NCBI RefSeq assembly: GCF_000968375.1
Contig: NZ_CP009933.1
Location: 3,534,001 to 3,598,000 of the forward strand
Direction: 5' to 3'
Length of the DNA: 64,000 nucleotides
From: Clostridium scatologenes
GTDB taxonomy: Bacteria > Bacillota > Clostridia > Clostridiales > Clostridiaceae
Below the pieces are notes generated by a model. That model ran no database searches. It worked only from the letters and a program-made list of their open reading frames with translations, and was not told the origin of the DNA. Of the stretch, positions 26,577 to 34,400 are shown piece by piece (position 1 is the first letter of the stretch; each line of letters begins with the position of its first letter). Position numbers and translations under genes: made by a program.

Positions 26577-26942
26577 TTAACTTCTTTTATTAATTTCCTC
26601 TGTTATTAACTCTTTTGAAATATACATGGCAGTTATTATTTTATTAAATCGAGTGTGATGAGAGGTACCTTCCGCGAATTTTGCCTGCCCTTTTTCACAT
26701 TTACTGATAACTGAAGTTACAGGGTTTAGGGAGTCTATCAATTCCTCTCTTGTATATTTATCCATAATATCTTCATTTGATACTAATGCTTTTGAAACAT
26801 ATAGAGCTTTTATCCTATTCTTAAGCAATGTGTGCTGAGATGTACCCTTTGCAAATTTGGGCTGCATTTTTTCACAATTAGAGATAGTTGAAGATATAAC
26901 TTGTAACGCTTTGTCCAACTCTTCTCTTGTATATTTTCCCAT
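26577..26942 (-). CDS. Small protein of two tandem repeats
   Basis: 121 residues made of two copies of a 58-60-residue unit. Unit 1 (4-58) and unit 2 (62-117) share KYTREEL, ISxCEKxQxKFAxGTSxHT, a basic KxIxAxYxSK run and an acidic end. Each unit is predicted helical, with no signal or membrane segment. I do not recognise the family. The conserved GTSxHT turn with an upstream CEK hints at a specific binding site. RBS AGGTG. It is separated from its neighbours by about 100-200 bases on each side. Confidence 0.75.
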   Translation of the reverse strand: MGKYTREELDKALQVISSTISNCEKMQPKFAKGTSQHTLLKNRIKALYVSKALVSNEDIMDKYTREELIDSLNPVTSVISKCEKGQAKFAEGTSHHTRFNKIITAMYISKELITEEINKRS

Positions 26943-26982
26943 AGTATTTCACCTCAATTTTTATATGTACCAATATTATAAT

Positions 26983-27052
26983 GGAAAGGTTTTACAATAT
27001 CAGCATTTTCTAAAATATATTTATAACGTTCAACCTTAAATTGAAATTTATC
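26983..27052. repeat. GNAT fragment fused to repeat R4, copy 5
   Basis: 26983-27021 matches the piece of the GNAT gene at 22670-22708 that encodes YIFENTDII. It runs directly into R4 (AACCTTAAATTGAAATTTAT) at the 3' end of the next GNAT gene. Confidence 0.5.
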
Positions 27053-27509
27053 TGCCTAAAGCATTCTCCTGTACATTATCCCCAATTAACTGCTTTGAAA
27101 ACTTAAAATGAAAGTTATGCATGCCTTCTCTAATATAAAAACGATGTGTATCCTTACGAAGTTGATTGCAGTCCACTTCGATTTGTGAACAGCCGTTATC
27201 TTTTGCAATCTGAAAGCTTTGAGAAAGCATTTCTTTTCCGATGCCAATGTTTCTATATTTATCAGAAACAGCAAATTCAAGAATTTCAGTTATCTTCTCT
27301 GCGTGATGCAGTTGATCTTCAAATCTCAGGTTCAACGCACCAATTACTATACCATCATGTTCACAGACAAGACAATAATAATGGAAGTCATTAACTTGAT
27401 TATGATAGATTTTTTTAAACTTATCAAATGGAAGTTTCTTATTTTCCATGTCACATATTAAATCATAAACGGCTTTACAATCCTCTAAAGTACTTTTTCT
27501 ATAAACCAT
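27048..27509 (-). CDS. GNAT acetyltransferase
   Basis: 153 residues. A typical GNAT N-terminus (YRKSTLEDCKAVYDLICDME), the acetyl-CoA loop YRNIGIGKEMLSQSFQIAKD (about 96-115) and the late HRFYIREGMHNFHFKFSK. Substrate unknown. Part of this gene (its NQVNDFHYY region) is repeated as a relic at 31798-31860. Confidence 0.88.
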   Translation of the reverse strand: MVYRKSTLEDCKAVYDLICDMENKKLPFDKFKKIYHNQVNDFHYYCLVCEHDGIVIGALNLRFEDQLHHAEKITEILEFAVSDKYRNIGIGKEMLSQSFQIAKDNGCSQIEVDCNQLRKDTHRFYIREGMHNFHFKFSKQLIGDNVQENALGR

Positions 27510-27619
27510 AAAATCACCTCTGTTTGATATCTAGTGTAGTATCCTCTACACTTATTGATTTTACTTAATTTATACATATAATCAATATAGCCTATAACTT
27601 TTCATATAATTTTCAGCTC

Positions 27620-27826
27620 TTAATCAATCTTCTTAAAAATTACTGTCTGTTCTTTAAGAGAAATCTTTCCAACTTGATACCCATATTGAGTTAACTCCTT
27701 TTTGTAATTCAAAAAAGAATGATCTATCTTAATTCCCAAAATATTATGTATTTCATCAAAAGATAACTTTATTAATGGGCTATCATTCTTTTGGACATAT
27801 TCCCACAAAGCATTATATTTACTCAT
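27620..27826 (-). CDS. Small DUF7662-like protein
   Basis: 68 residues with a compact pattern often seen as a separate small protein: KYNALWEYVQKN, LSFDEIHNILGIKIDHSFL, and YGYQVGKISLKEQTVIFKKI. The region looks like a small helix-strand DNA- or protein-binding module. Function unknown. RBS AAGGAGAAAG is strong, and it lies about 20 bases downstream of the SRPBCC gene, likely in one transcript. Confidence 0.7.
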   Translation of the reverse strand: MSKYNALWEYVQKNDSPLIKLSFDEIHNILGIKIDHSFLNYKKELTQYGYQVGKISLKEQTVIFKKID

Positions 27827-27847
27827 AACTCTTTCTCCTTATAAAAT

Positions 27848-28249
27848 TTATTCTCCCAGTTCTTTTTTTAAATCTGCTATATAAAGTGATTGTTGTCTTT
27901 TTAGATATAATCCTACAAACAAATTCATTATAGGATTATTAACTGATATTTCTTCTGTAAATTCAATCTGTGTACCATTATTATTAACAGAACTAAAAAC
28001 TCCAATCCAATGACCATAAATATTTTTATTAGTTATATCAAATTCATATCGCTCATAAGGTTTTTTTAAAGTAATTTTAAATTCAGTAGGAAAATTATCT
28101 TTTGTATATTCCGTAAAAGAGTTTCCATCTGCTGAAACATCAATTTTGCTTAGATCGCTCCTCCACTCATATTTATTATTATTTGTAACTACTTCCCATA
28201 CTTTTTTAATATCTGCTTTAAATATCGCTGTAATGGTTGATTTCTTCAT
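27848..28249 (-). CDS. SRPBCC (START-like) family protein
   Basis: 133 residues in the polyketide-cyclase/START fold: STITAIFKADIKKVWEVVTN at the start, a strand-rich middle (FPTEFKITLKKPYERYEF, HWIGVFSSVNNNGTQIEFTE) and a long closing helix. These proteins bind lipophilic ligands or act as Hsp90 co-chaperone-like AHSA1 proteins. ATG 28249 is preferred over 28258 because GGAG would lie directly against the latter. Expressed from the R2 promoter upstream (inference). Confidence 0.8.
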   Translation of the reverse strand: MKKSTITAIFKADIKKVWEVVTNNNKYEWRSDLSKIDVSADGNSFTEYTKDNFPTEFKITLKKPYERYEFDITNKNIYGHWIGVFSSVNNNGTQIEFTEEISVNNPIMNLFVGLYLKRQQSLYIADLKKELGE

Positions 28250-28340
28250 AATACACATTCTCCTTCATAAATTACCATTTGCATTACTCAACCTCTCTTC
28301 CATATACATAAAACATTAAGTAACATTGCAATCATTCCCG

Positions 28341-28440
28341 ATAAATTACTATTTTATCTTTTACTAAATTATAACATAGTTTACAAATATCAAACTTTAC
28401 TTTATTGCAATAAAAAATAAAGTGTATCCATCTTAAATTC
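28341..28440 (-). repeat. Repeat R2, copy 2
   Basis: Extended -10 TATGTTATAAT and the AATAAAGTGTATCC arm are conserved; only the left hairpin arm is present. It lies upstream of the SRPBCC gene. Confidence 0.7.
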
Positions 28441-28493
28441 AAAGTTATCAACATATAAATCTTATTATAAAAACCAGTGCAAATCCTCTTTTA

Positions 28494-28601
28494 TTACATT
28501 GGACATTGATAATGGACTTTGCCAACACTATTTTTCCCATAATCAATAGCTTCTGTGAGACATTTACGGATACATGCCATGCAGTGAGTACATTCCTTGC
28601 C
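28494..28601 (-). pseudogene. Relic: C-terminal 4Fe-4S tail of an EFR1-type ferredoxin
   Basis: The minus strand reads GKECTHCMACIRKCLTEAID and ends YQCPM and stop. This matches the second cluster of the flavodoxin-plus-ferredoxin proteins called EFR1. Upstream codons are interrupted by stops, so only the tail survives. Confidence 0.65.
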
Positions 28602-28695
28602 TCAGACAGGTTGCCTTTACGGTCATTTTTACATATATAGTAAAATTTTATATTAAATATATATACCACTGCTTGTATTTTTTATTATATTAGTT

Positions 28696-29529
28696 CTACA
28701 TACTATACTTACTTAATCCCCCTATAAATTCCTGTATCTCAGAATTTACCTGTTCTGGATTATCTCCGTTTGAAAAATGTGCTGCATTACTTATTATATG
28801 AAGTGGATATCCCTCTTTCTTGGACCATGCTTGACAATACTGACTTACTTTTCCAATCTTGTCGAATTCACCAAGCAAAATCAGTACTGGAAAAGAAAAA
28901 CTAATATCTTTATTTTCCCTTATAAAGGTACCATAAGCAATATCCATCTGTTCAATGATTTGGGATTTTGTAAATGTTGCAAGCATTTCTATCATCTTAT
29001 CATAAGAATACTTGGTCTTGGAAACGGATTTTGCCATACTTTTTCGCAATGCATTTGCTGAAAAACATTTTGCCAGTAAAGCAACATGTTTTAACCACCA
29101 AATATCTAATCCTGAATAATAACTAATGCCAAAAGGTGTGGTATCAAGTGCTATAAAACCTTCTACTTTTTCAGCATAACGAAATGCGAACTCCTGGCTG
29201 GGATAACCACCCATAGACATACCGACCAATATTACCTTATCAACTTTTTCCTGATCCAATATTCTCATCAGATCATGTGCACAATTCTCATATGTAAAAT
29301 TTGAATATGGGCGTGAAAGACCATGAAGAGGAACATCCCATGTAATTACCGTATATTCTTGTTTAAAGTATTCCACCTGTTTTTCGAACATGGAGTGATC
29401 AGCGGTTACACCATGTGTAAAAACGATACATTTTGTGTGCGGATTTTTGTTACGACTAATCCAATAATAAACAGTCCCTCTTCTTGTCTTTAACTCCTTA
29501 CCATTCACCTTACACAACCTCACTTCCAT
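28696..29529 (-). CDS. Alpha/beta hydrolase
   Basis: 277 residues. The oxyanion HGV motif is in VFTHGVTADHSMFE (about 36-49), the nucleophile elbow is GMSMGGYPS (about 102-110), the acid is probably in LLGEFDKIG, and the catalytic His in NAAHFSNGDNPEQV. All three triad positions look intact. Family members hydrolyse esters, lactones or C-C bonds; substrate unknown. Confidence 0.9.
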   Translation of the reverse strand: MEVRLCKVNGKELKTRRGTVYYWISRNKNPHTKCIVFTHGVTADHSMFEKQVEYFKQEYTVITWDVPLHGLSRPYSNFTYENCAHDLMRILDQEKVDKVILVGMSMGGYPSQEFAFRYAEKVEGFIALDTTPFGISYYSGLDIWWLKHVALLAKCFSANALRKSMAKSVSKTKYSYDKMIEMLATFTKSQIIEQMDIAYGTFIRENKDISFSFPVLILLGEFDKIGKVSQYCQAWSKKEGYPLHIISNAAHFSNGDNPEQVNSEIQEFIGGLSKYSM

Positions 29530-29582
29530 ATAAATAAAACATTACAATCATTTCAGATAAATTTACTATTTATCTTGTAAAT

Positions 29583-29870
29583 CTACAGTTGAATCCAAGG
29601 AAAGGATGTCAACAGATTTATTACTCCTTTTATTGAATCAAGAATAAATTTCTTTATATTAATTTCGTCTTTACCAATCTCTATACCTTTTAACTTATTC
29701 TTTATTTCAATAAGTGTATTCTTTTTTGTTACATCATTATTAAATTTATTCTCTAAATTATCAATTATCTCTATCAATTCTTCTTTTCTTTCTTCTGTTA
29801 ATGTTTTACCACTCTCAAGTTCAAAATATATCTTTTCCAATAATTCTTTATCTTCATTTAAATTATTCAT
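29583..29870 (-). CDS. Hypothetical helical protein
   Basis: 95 residues, charged and almost entirely helical (LEKIYFELESGKTLTEERKE, then a heptad-like DNLENKFNNDVTKKNTLIEI). It ends in an amphipathic or weakly hydrophobic tail (FILDSIKGVINLLTSFPWIQ) that could touch a membrane. ATG 29870 has RBS GGAGG eight bases upstream. I do not recognise it. The tail is reminiscent of small immunity or pore-like proteins, but that is speculation. Confidence 0.6.
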   Translation of the reverse strand: MNNLNEDKELLEKIYFELESGKTLTEERKEELIEIIDNLENKFNNDVTKKNTLIEIKNKLKGIEIGKDEINIKKFILDSIKGVINLLTSFPWIQL

Positions 29871-29944
29871 ATTATAATCCTCCAAAAATCTAATAACTTA
29901 GTATGAAATTTTCTTATACATAACTCTCGTTGCATTTCAATTCA

Positions 29945-30209
29945 TTACGTGTAATGTTTCCTTGAAATTGCCTCATATCTCCTATCTAATATAACTTGAA
30001 ACTTTTTATAATCCTTCCAGTGAAAATCAAACTCACAAGGAATCTCATTCAGTTCATTAAAAATAAAATCTATGTAATCTTTCAATAATTATCCTATTCT
30101 GTTCATCATTAATATTTTTAGGATCTATTTTCTCTGTAGAACAATAAGCCTTCATTGCTCTATCATAATAATTATCGTAACTATCGAAAGCAGCCATTAC
30201 ATCATTCAT
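29945..30209 (-). pseudogene. Frameshifted unidentified gene
   Basis: From ATG 30209 the frame gives MNDVMAAFDSYDNYYDRAMK and continues to ERLHRFYF and a stop. A shifted frame then reads LKDYIDFIFNELNEIPCEFD and HWKDYKKFQVILDRRYEAIS to a stop at 29945. The two parts read as one small charged protein of about 88 residues broken by a one-base indel near 30090. Family not recognised. Confidence 0.55.
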
Positions 30210-30216
30210 CCTTTCA

Positions 30217-30257
30217 AATTTACTATTTATAATACTTAACCTTACATTGAAATTTAT
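30217..30257. repeat. Repeat R4, copy 6
   Basis: Best-conserved R4 (TTTACTATTTATAATACTTA, then CCTTACATTGAAATTTATC), overlapping the GNAT stop at 30254. Confidence 0.6.
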
Positions 30258-30694
30258 CGTTCCCGCTTCAAATATACCATATCAACAAGCTGTTTCCCGT
30301 CTTCAAACATCGGATGATCATAGTTGTCCGTGAAAAAGTTTTGTATTCGATGTGACTCTACAAATCCGCATTTCTGATAAAAACTGAGTGTAGAAGGAAC
30401 GTCGCCTGTTCCGACAAGCATAGTATTACAATCGGTGTAATGTAAAAACACAAAATCTATCAGCATCTTTCCATAGCCCTTTCGTTGACAATCAGGCATA
30501 ACCGCAATATTCTTAAGCTCATAAATACCGTCCGACTCTTTAGTAACAACGCATTCAGCTTTTACTCCATTGTCGTTAAGGACAAACATTTCACCACGTT
30601 CAAGGTACTTGTCTATCATATTTTCTTGTTCGTCAGCCAATAACAACAAGTCAATATATACTTTCTTATCATTTGAAACTTTCTTTATATTCAC
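30254..30694 (-). CDS. GNAT acetyltransferase flanked by R4 repeats
   Basis: 146 residues. The acetyl-CoA motif is VMPDCQRKGYGKMLIDFV (about 75-92), followed by TLSFYQKCGFVESHRI. Acceptor unknown. It has R4 copies on both sides in direct orientation (30217-30257 and 30709-30752), so the gene looks like a discrete unit. RBS GGAGGGGG lies about eight bases before the ATG. Confidence 0.88.
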   Translation of the reverse strand: MNIKKVSNDKKVYIDLLLLADEQENMIDKYLERGEMFVLNDNGVKAECVVTKESDGIYELKNIAVMPDCQRKGYGKMLIDFVFLHYTDCNTMLVGTGDVPSTLSFYQKCGFVESHRIQNFFTDNYDHPMFEDGKQLVDMVYLKRER

Positions 30695-30708
30695 AAGTGG
30701 CCCCCTCC

Positions 30709-30752
30709 TATAGATTACTATTTATTATACTCAATCTTAAATTGGAATTTAT
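30709..30752. repeat. Repeat R4, copy 7
   Basis: TTACTATTTATTATACTCAA then CTTAAATTGGAATTTATGG, immediately 5' of the GNAT RBS. Confidence 0.6.
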
Positions 30753-30802
30753 GGATTAAAACTTTATTTAAGCAGATGAAATTATGGAAAATTATTCAAA
30801 AT

Positions 30803-31648
30803 TCAGATGATAGACATATTTACCCTCTGCCCTTGTGTAAATTTCCTATATGTAACTGCGCCAGATGACATTGCCTGCATAAATGCTTGTTCATCTATTT
30901 CATCTGATTTTAATGTATTTAAATTAAACAAATTCAAGATTCTCTGACTATTCACATACATCTGCCTTGCATACTCTTGCTCATCCTGTGCCTGCTGTTG
31001 TGTGTTTTTTTGTTGAGGCTTATTTACCTGTTCTTCCATTTTTTCATGACGTTTCTGGCACCATGATTTTTGATTACTCTTAGATGTAAGAAAATTACTA
31101 CCATTATCCATTGGCACTGAATAGCCATAACATTCTGCTTCCGATGCACCAATAACCTGTATACAGTAACTTCTCTGCGGTAAACCATTCACAGAATACA
31201 TTTTTCTGATCATATTCAGCACTGTTTTTTCCCATTCCGGATCACTTTTCATTTTTTCAAATGCTTCTTCCTTAATTATTAAAGAACCTGAAAAACTTGC
31301 CTGATAATAAGAGCTAACTGGTATTTTTGACATTTCATTCATAATGTACTGTTTATACTCACCCATTGTCATTTCATCTTTTGATTTATTCAAAATAGCA
31401 TTATCATAAGTGAGATTACTGTAATTAGGCGGCTGATTAATAATCATATCACCCTCAAATTTTGGAGTATAGACTGGAATGGCTGTATTTCCAATGTCCG
31501 ATGCTCTTTTTACTTCATTTTCAAAACTTTTAATGTTTGTTGTTACCTTTCGATTCATATTCTTATAACTATACGAATTATCAACTACACTGTTCACTTC
31601 TAAACTACTCATATCACTGTCCTCCTTATATTTTGATACATTTTTCAT
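30803..31648 (-). CDS. DUF6033-like hypothetical protein
   Basis: 281 residues without signal or membrane segments. A central block (SSYYQASFSGSLIIKEEAFE, KMKSDPEWEKTVLNMIRKMY, CIQVIGASEAECYGYSV) resembles the DUF6033 group of Firmicutes proteins. A Gln/Lys-rich coiled stretch (VNKPQQKNTQQQAQDEQEY) and a C-terminal helix follow. Role unknown. Its N-terminal Ser/Asn-rich region is probably disordered. RBS AGGAGGACAG is present. Confidence 0.65.
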   Translation of the reverse strand: MKNVSKYKEDSDMSSLEVNSVVDNSYSYKNMNRKVTTNIKSFENEVKRASDIGNTAIPVYTPKFEGDMIINQPPNYSNLTYDNAILNKSKDEMTMGEYKQYIMNEMSKIPVSSYYQASFSGSLIIKEEAFEKMKSDPEWEKTVLNMIRKMYSVNGLPQRSYCIQVIGASEAECYGYSVPMDNGSNFLTSKSNQKSWCQKRHEKMEEQVNKPQQKNTQQQAQDEQEYARQMYVNSQRILNLFNLNTLKSDEIDEQAFMQAMSSGAVTYRKFTQGQRVNMSII

Positions 31649-31771
31649 GGTAATAAAGTTCTAAGCCACCATTTATTGAGTTGTTTTATATCTTTCATAT
31701 TTCTCGTTGGTTTACTATTGTTTAATTATCACTATTTTAAAGTCAATAAGCATATTAAGAATATAGCGAAA

Positions 31772-31865
31772 CAAATTACTATTTATATTACTTAAACTTA
31801 ATTAAATTGAATTATGATAGATTTTTTTAAATTTGCCATATGGAAGTTTCTTATTTATCCCACAT
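31772..31865. repeat. Repeat R4, copy 8, fused to a GNAT relic
   Basis: R4 (31772-31812) runs into 31798-31860, which matches bases 27390-27450 of the GNAT gene at 27048 (GATAGATTTTTTTAAA and TGGAAGTTTCTTATTT). No longer coding. The surrounding 460-base gap otherwise holds only R2 and R1. Confidence 0.55.
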
Positions 31866-31915
31866 TTATTTCTTGAAAAGATTAATTATTTTTATACTGC
31901 CACAAAATTCATCTA

Positions 31916-32003
31916 GAAATTACTACTTATCTTTTACTAAATTATAACATAGTTTACAAATATCAAACTTTACTTTACTCCAATAAAAAACAAAGTGTAT
32001 CCA
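31916..32003 (-). repeat. Repeat R2, copy 3
   Basis: Conserved extended -10 (TATGTTATAAT) and GTGTATCC arm, upstream of the DUF6033-like gene by about 270 bases. Confidence 0.65.
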
Positions 32004-32007
32004 TAAT

Positions 32008-32085
32008 GAAAAACACCCCAAAATTCAATTTATGAATAATGAGGTGTTAGAGTAAATTATTCGTTTTTTAATTGTCATGTTAAAA
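32008..32085. repeat. Repeat R1, copy 5
   Basis: AAAACACCCC/GAGGTGTT hairpin with the TTATTCGTTTTTTAATTGT tail, just past the stop of the 101-residue protein. Confidence 0.65.
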
Positions 32086-32109
32086 AAGAAGATTTCTCTT
32101 CTTTTTATT

Positions 32110-32415
32110 TTAACTTTCTGATCCAATTATTTTTTTTAATATTGCTTCTTCTTTGTCATTACATGCCTTAAGAACATTATCTCTATATACTGGATCGGTT
32201 ATAAATTTTTCATCCATCTTAATTCCATTTATGTATCCAACATATATATTTGAAGTTCCTTCCTCTTTAACAAACTTAATTTCATCGTGAGCTCCATTAC
32301 TGCTTGTCTTTACTTTCTCAGAATATTTTTGTTCTGATTCTGAAGAATTATTTTTTATAGGATTCTTTGTAGGATATTTAATATATGGATTTTCATTTCC
32401 TATTGTTAATCCCAT
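32110..32415 (-). CDS. Hypothetical protein
   Basis: 101 residues. An Asn/Ser-rich, probably disordered N-terminus (GLTIGNENPYIKYPTKNPIK) is followed by a folded part (EGTSNIYVGYINGIKMDEKF, then NVLKACNDKEEAILKKI). No signal peptide or membrane segment. Not recognised. RBS GGGAGGG precedes the ATG. Confidence 0.6.
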   Translation of the reverse strand: MGLTIGNENPYIKYPTKNPIKNNSSESEQKYSEKVKTSSNGAHDEIKFVKEEGTSNIYVGYINGIKMDEKFITDPVYRDNVLKACNDKEEAILKKIIGSES

Positions 32416-32559
32416 TAATGTTCCCTCCCTTCTTACTATTCTAATTAGTTTTTAAAATCTCAATATTTATATTTTATCATATTTGTATATTTTTTAAAAT
32501 AAGTATAAAATGTTATAAAAAATAATTAATTTTCCAATAAATATAAAGTAGTTTTATTT

Positions 32560-32640
32560 TTTAACACCACATTATTCACTTATTAAAGAACATCACTCAC
32601 ATTTTCAACTTCAATAGTTATATCTAATTTAACTACTTTC
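32560..32640. repeat. Repeat R3, copy 4
   Basis: Diverged R3 (CACATTATTCACTTATTAAA, AGTTATATC) leading directly into a gene relic. Confidence 0.4.
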
Positions 32641-32790
32641 TCAACTTTCTAAGTGCTTCTCTTCTCACCTTAATAGCTTTTCTGTAATTTATACCACATC
32701 CAGATGCTGCTTTTTTAAAGTAGTGCCTTTAATATACAAAGATTTCCTTTTAACCAATTATTATTTTTGCTTTGGACAAAATTATCGGCT
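32641..32790 (-). pseudogene. Chimeric relic: gene X fragment joined to a sigma-factor tail
   Basis: From 32790 the minus strand reads ADNFVQSKNNNWLKGN and ILKALL then stop (gene X, as at 12836-12991). From about 32730 it reads, in other frames, YIKGTTLKK then GCGINYRKAIKVRREALRKL, the C-terminus of the sigma factor encoded at 44261. The switch falls in a short stretch similar in both parents (ATATTAAAGGCACTACTT). The partial R1 tail at 32821-32860 follows. The rest of the 32416-33069 gap holds no gene. Confidence 0.6.
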
Positions 32791-33069
32791 ACTACCCTAG
32801 CTAAATACTTCACGGCTGCAGAAAAATTGTTCGTTTTTTCAGTTGTTGCGTCAAATAAGAAGAGGTCGAAATTGACGAGCCTCATAAGAATGCGAAAACA
32901 AGCATCCTCTAAGATTCACACTTATTAAATATAAAAAGGAATACTAGGTGTTCCAAGGGATAATGAATACTTAGGTGTCTCCTCCAAAAAAAATTAAAAG
33001 GGATAGTAAATGACATTTGCCATTTACTATCCCTTTGTTTATAGCACCCAAGCGCAAGTAATTTTTATA

Positions 33070-33729
33070 TTATTTTTCACCTAACCATGTCTCAAAATTT
33101 GACGATAACTCCTGTACCTCATTAAAAAATCTGCTGGTATGGTAACCGTCGCAAACCGCATGATGCACCTGAATGGACATAGGTATAAAAATTTTATTAT
33201 CCTGATGAAAAAACTTACCCATAGTAAAAATAGGGATTAGATATGTTGCATCGTTGTATATATTTAGGTTGAATCCGGTAAAATTCACCCAGGGAATGCT
33301 GGACACATTAAATGTATTGCCAGGTTCATCTGGCTTAGGCATGAACTTTAAAACGTCGCCATAACTTTTGATATCATCAAGGTAATTATCGTAAAAACGT
33401 GGAAAGCTCTCGTCATACTCTGTCCAAATACTTGAAAAAGTTTCGTCCTCCTTATGAAAGACAGTATAACTTGGGCTCATACTATCCCAATATCCTAACT
33501 TGCGGTTTTCATCAAAACAAGTGCGGAACTCCTTGTGACGATTAATCACAGCTGTAATGATATAAATAAGCGTAGGATACAGTTTCAGCCCCTTAAGTTT
33601 AATTTCACGCAGTAAACCAGTTATCTCTATATTTGCAGTCATACTGTAAGTGCACCTAACTGCATTTAAATAGTGCTCAAAGTATGGTTTTCTATTCCAA
33701 TCTTCAATATCTATCAAATTAAATTTCAT
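33070..33729 (-). CDS. cat: Type A chloramphenicol O-acetyltransferase (C. butyricum type)
   Basis: 219 residues, the usual CAT length. Catalytic motif VHHAVCDGYHTSRFFNE is near residue 188 with the active His in HHAVCDG. SIPWVNFTGFNLN and YLIPIFTMGKF are standard CAT blocks. From memory it is closer to the C. butyricum enzyme than to CatP/CatD. It acetylates chloramphenicol from acetyl-CoA in the cytoplasm. Expression is probably induced by chloramphenicol through the leader at 33736-33791. RBS AGGAGG seven bases before the ATG lies inside the stem. Confidence 0.95.
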   Translation of the reverse strand: MKFNLIDIEDWNRKPYFEHYLNAVRCTYSMTANIEITGLLREIKLKGLKLYPTLIYIITAVINRHKEFRTCFDENRKLGYWDSMSPSYTVFHKEDETFSSIWTEYDESFPRFYDNYLDDIKSYGDVLKFMPKPDEPGNTFNVSSIPWVNFTGFNLNIYNDATYLIPIFTMGKFFHQDNKIFIPMSIQVHHAVCDGYHTSRFFNEVQELSSNFETWLGEK

Positions 33730-33735
33730 AAATTA

Positions 33736-33770
33736 GCCTCCTAAAATTTTATTTATTAATTTTAGAAGGC
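33736..33770 (-). promoter_or_regulatory. Translational attenuator stem of cat
   Basis: Minus-strand arms GCCTTCTAAAATT (33770-33758) and AATTTTAGGAGGC (33748-33736) pair over 13 bp with a single G-U wobble and a 9-base loop. The 3' arm contains the cat ribosome-binding site, and the 5' arm overlaps the end of the leader peptide frame. This is the layout of inducible cat and erm attenuators. Confidence 0.85.
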
Positions 33771-33791
33771 CAATTTAACTGCCATCATCAT
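33762..33791 (-). CDS. cat leader peptide
   Basis: A nine-codon frame, MMMAVKLAF and stop, preceded by AGGAGG seven bases upstream. A ribosome stalled near its end would open the stem that hides the cat RBS. The penultimate residue on arrival at the Phe codon is Ala, and chloramphenicol is known to stall best with Ala, Ser or Thr at that position. The two further in-frame ATGs leave the exact start open. Confidence 0.75.
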   Translation of the reverse strand: MMMAVKLAF

Positions 33792-33838
33792 CTTGCAACC
33801 TCCTGCTATCCAAAGCATCTTTATTTATAAGCAATCCT

Positions 33839-33867
33839 ATCATATCCTATAAAATTATGTAAGTCAA
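33839..33867 (-). promoter_or_regulatory. cat promoter
   Basis: TTGACT (33867-33862), a 17-base spacer, TATGAT (33844-33839). Its -35 box overlaps the stop codon of the upstream GNAT gene. Predicted start is near 33832, giving a leader of about 100 nt. Confidence 0.7.
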
Positions 33868-34400
33868 TAAGTTAATAGCTCTATCCACTCTCTTTTCAGA
33901 ATGGCATATTGGTAGGTATTTTCATAATACGGAGTTCCATCTGGGTTGTTCACAAAAGATATAAAATCAATAAAGAGTCCTTCTTTTCTCATTCCAAGTC
34001 TCTCACAAAGCTTTTGGGATGGAATATTATCGTCTTCAGCATAAGCATATATTCTCCTTGCATCCTTATTGAAGAGAAAGTCCATTAACGCTTTTGCCGC
34101 TTCAGTTGCATAACCACTCTTGCCATATTTCAAGTTAAAATTCCATCCCACGCTATATGTATCAGGCTCCTCTTTCATGGCAAAAACATCCCCTATAATT
34201 GAATCTGTATCGGACAAGCAAACAGCAAAGTGTTCACCTTCTTTGGCCCTTTGCTCTACTTCTTTTTCTGCTTCCTCAAGTGAATCTAATTTTTCACTCA
34301 TGAAACAATGTACAGGTGGGTGCTGAAGATATTCATACAATCCCGCAGCATCTTTTTTATCAAAATCACGAATTATCAGTCTATCTGTTTTTAAATACAT
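33864..34400 (-). CDS. GNAT acetyltransferase (RimJ/RimL type)
   Basis: 178 residues. MYLKTDRLIIRDFDKKDAAG is the RimJ/L start, NLKYGKSGYATEAAKALMDF the acetyl-CoA block (about 89-108), and SQKLCERLGMRKEG the C-terminal signature. Acceptor unknown. It lies directly upstream of cat, whose promoter begins inside its last codon, so it is probably a separate transcript. Confidence 0.9.
   Translation of the reverse strand: MYLKTDRLIIRDFDKKDAAGLYEYLQHPPVHCFMSEKLDSLEEAEKEVEQRAKEGEHFAVCLSDTDSIIGDVFAMKEEPDTYSVGWNFNLKYGKSGYATEAAKALMDFLFNKDARRIYAYAEDDNIPSQKLCERLGMRKEGLFIDFISFVNNPDGTPYYENTYQYAILKREWIELLTY

Noticed and set aside
28448..28669. 73-codon minus-strand frame starting MVYIFNIKFYY
   Set aside because: Its translation has no family features, while another frame of the same DNA encodes the ferredoxin tail GKECTHCMACIRKC; the frame is accidental.
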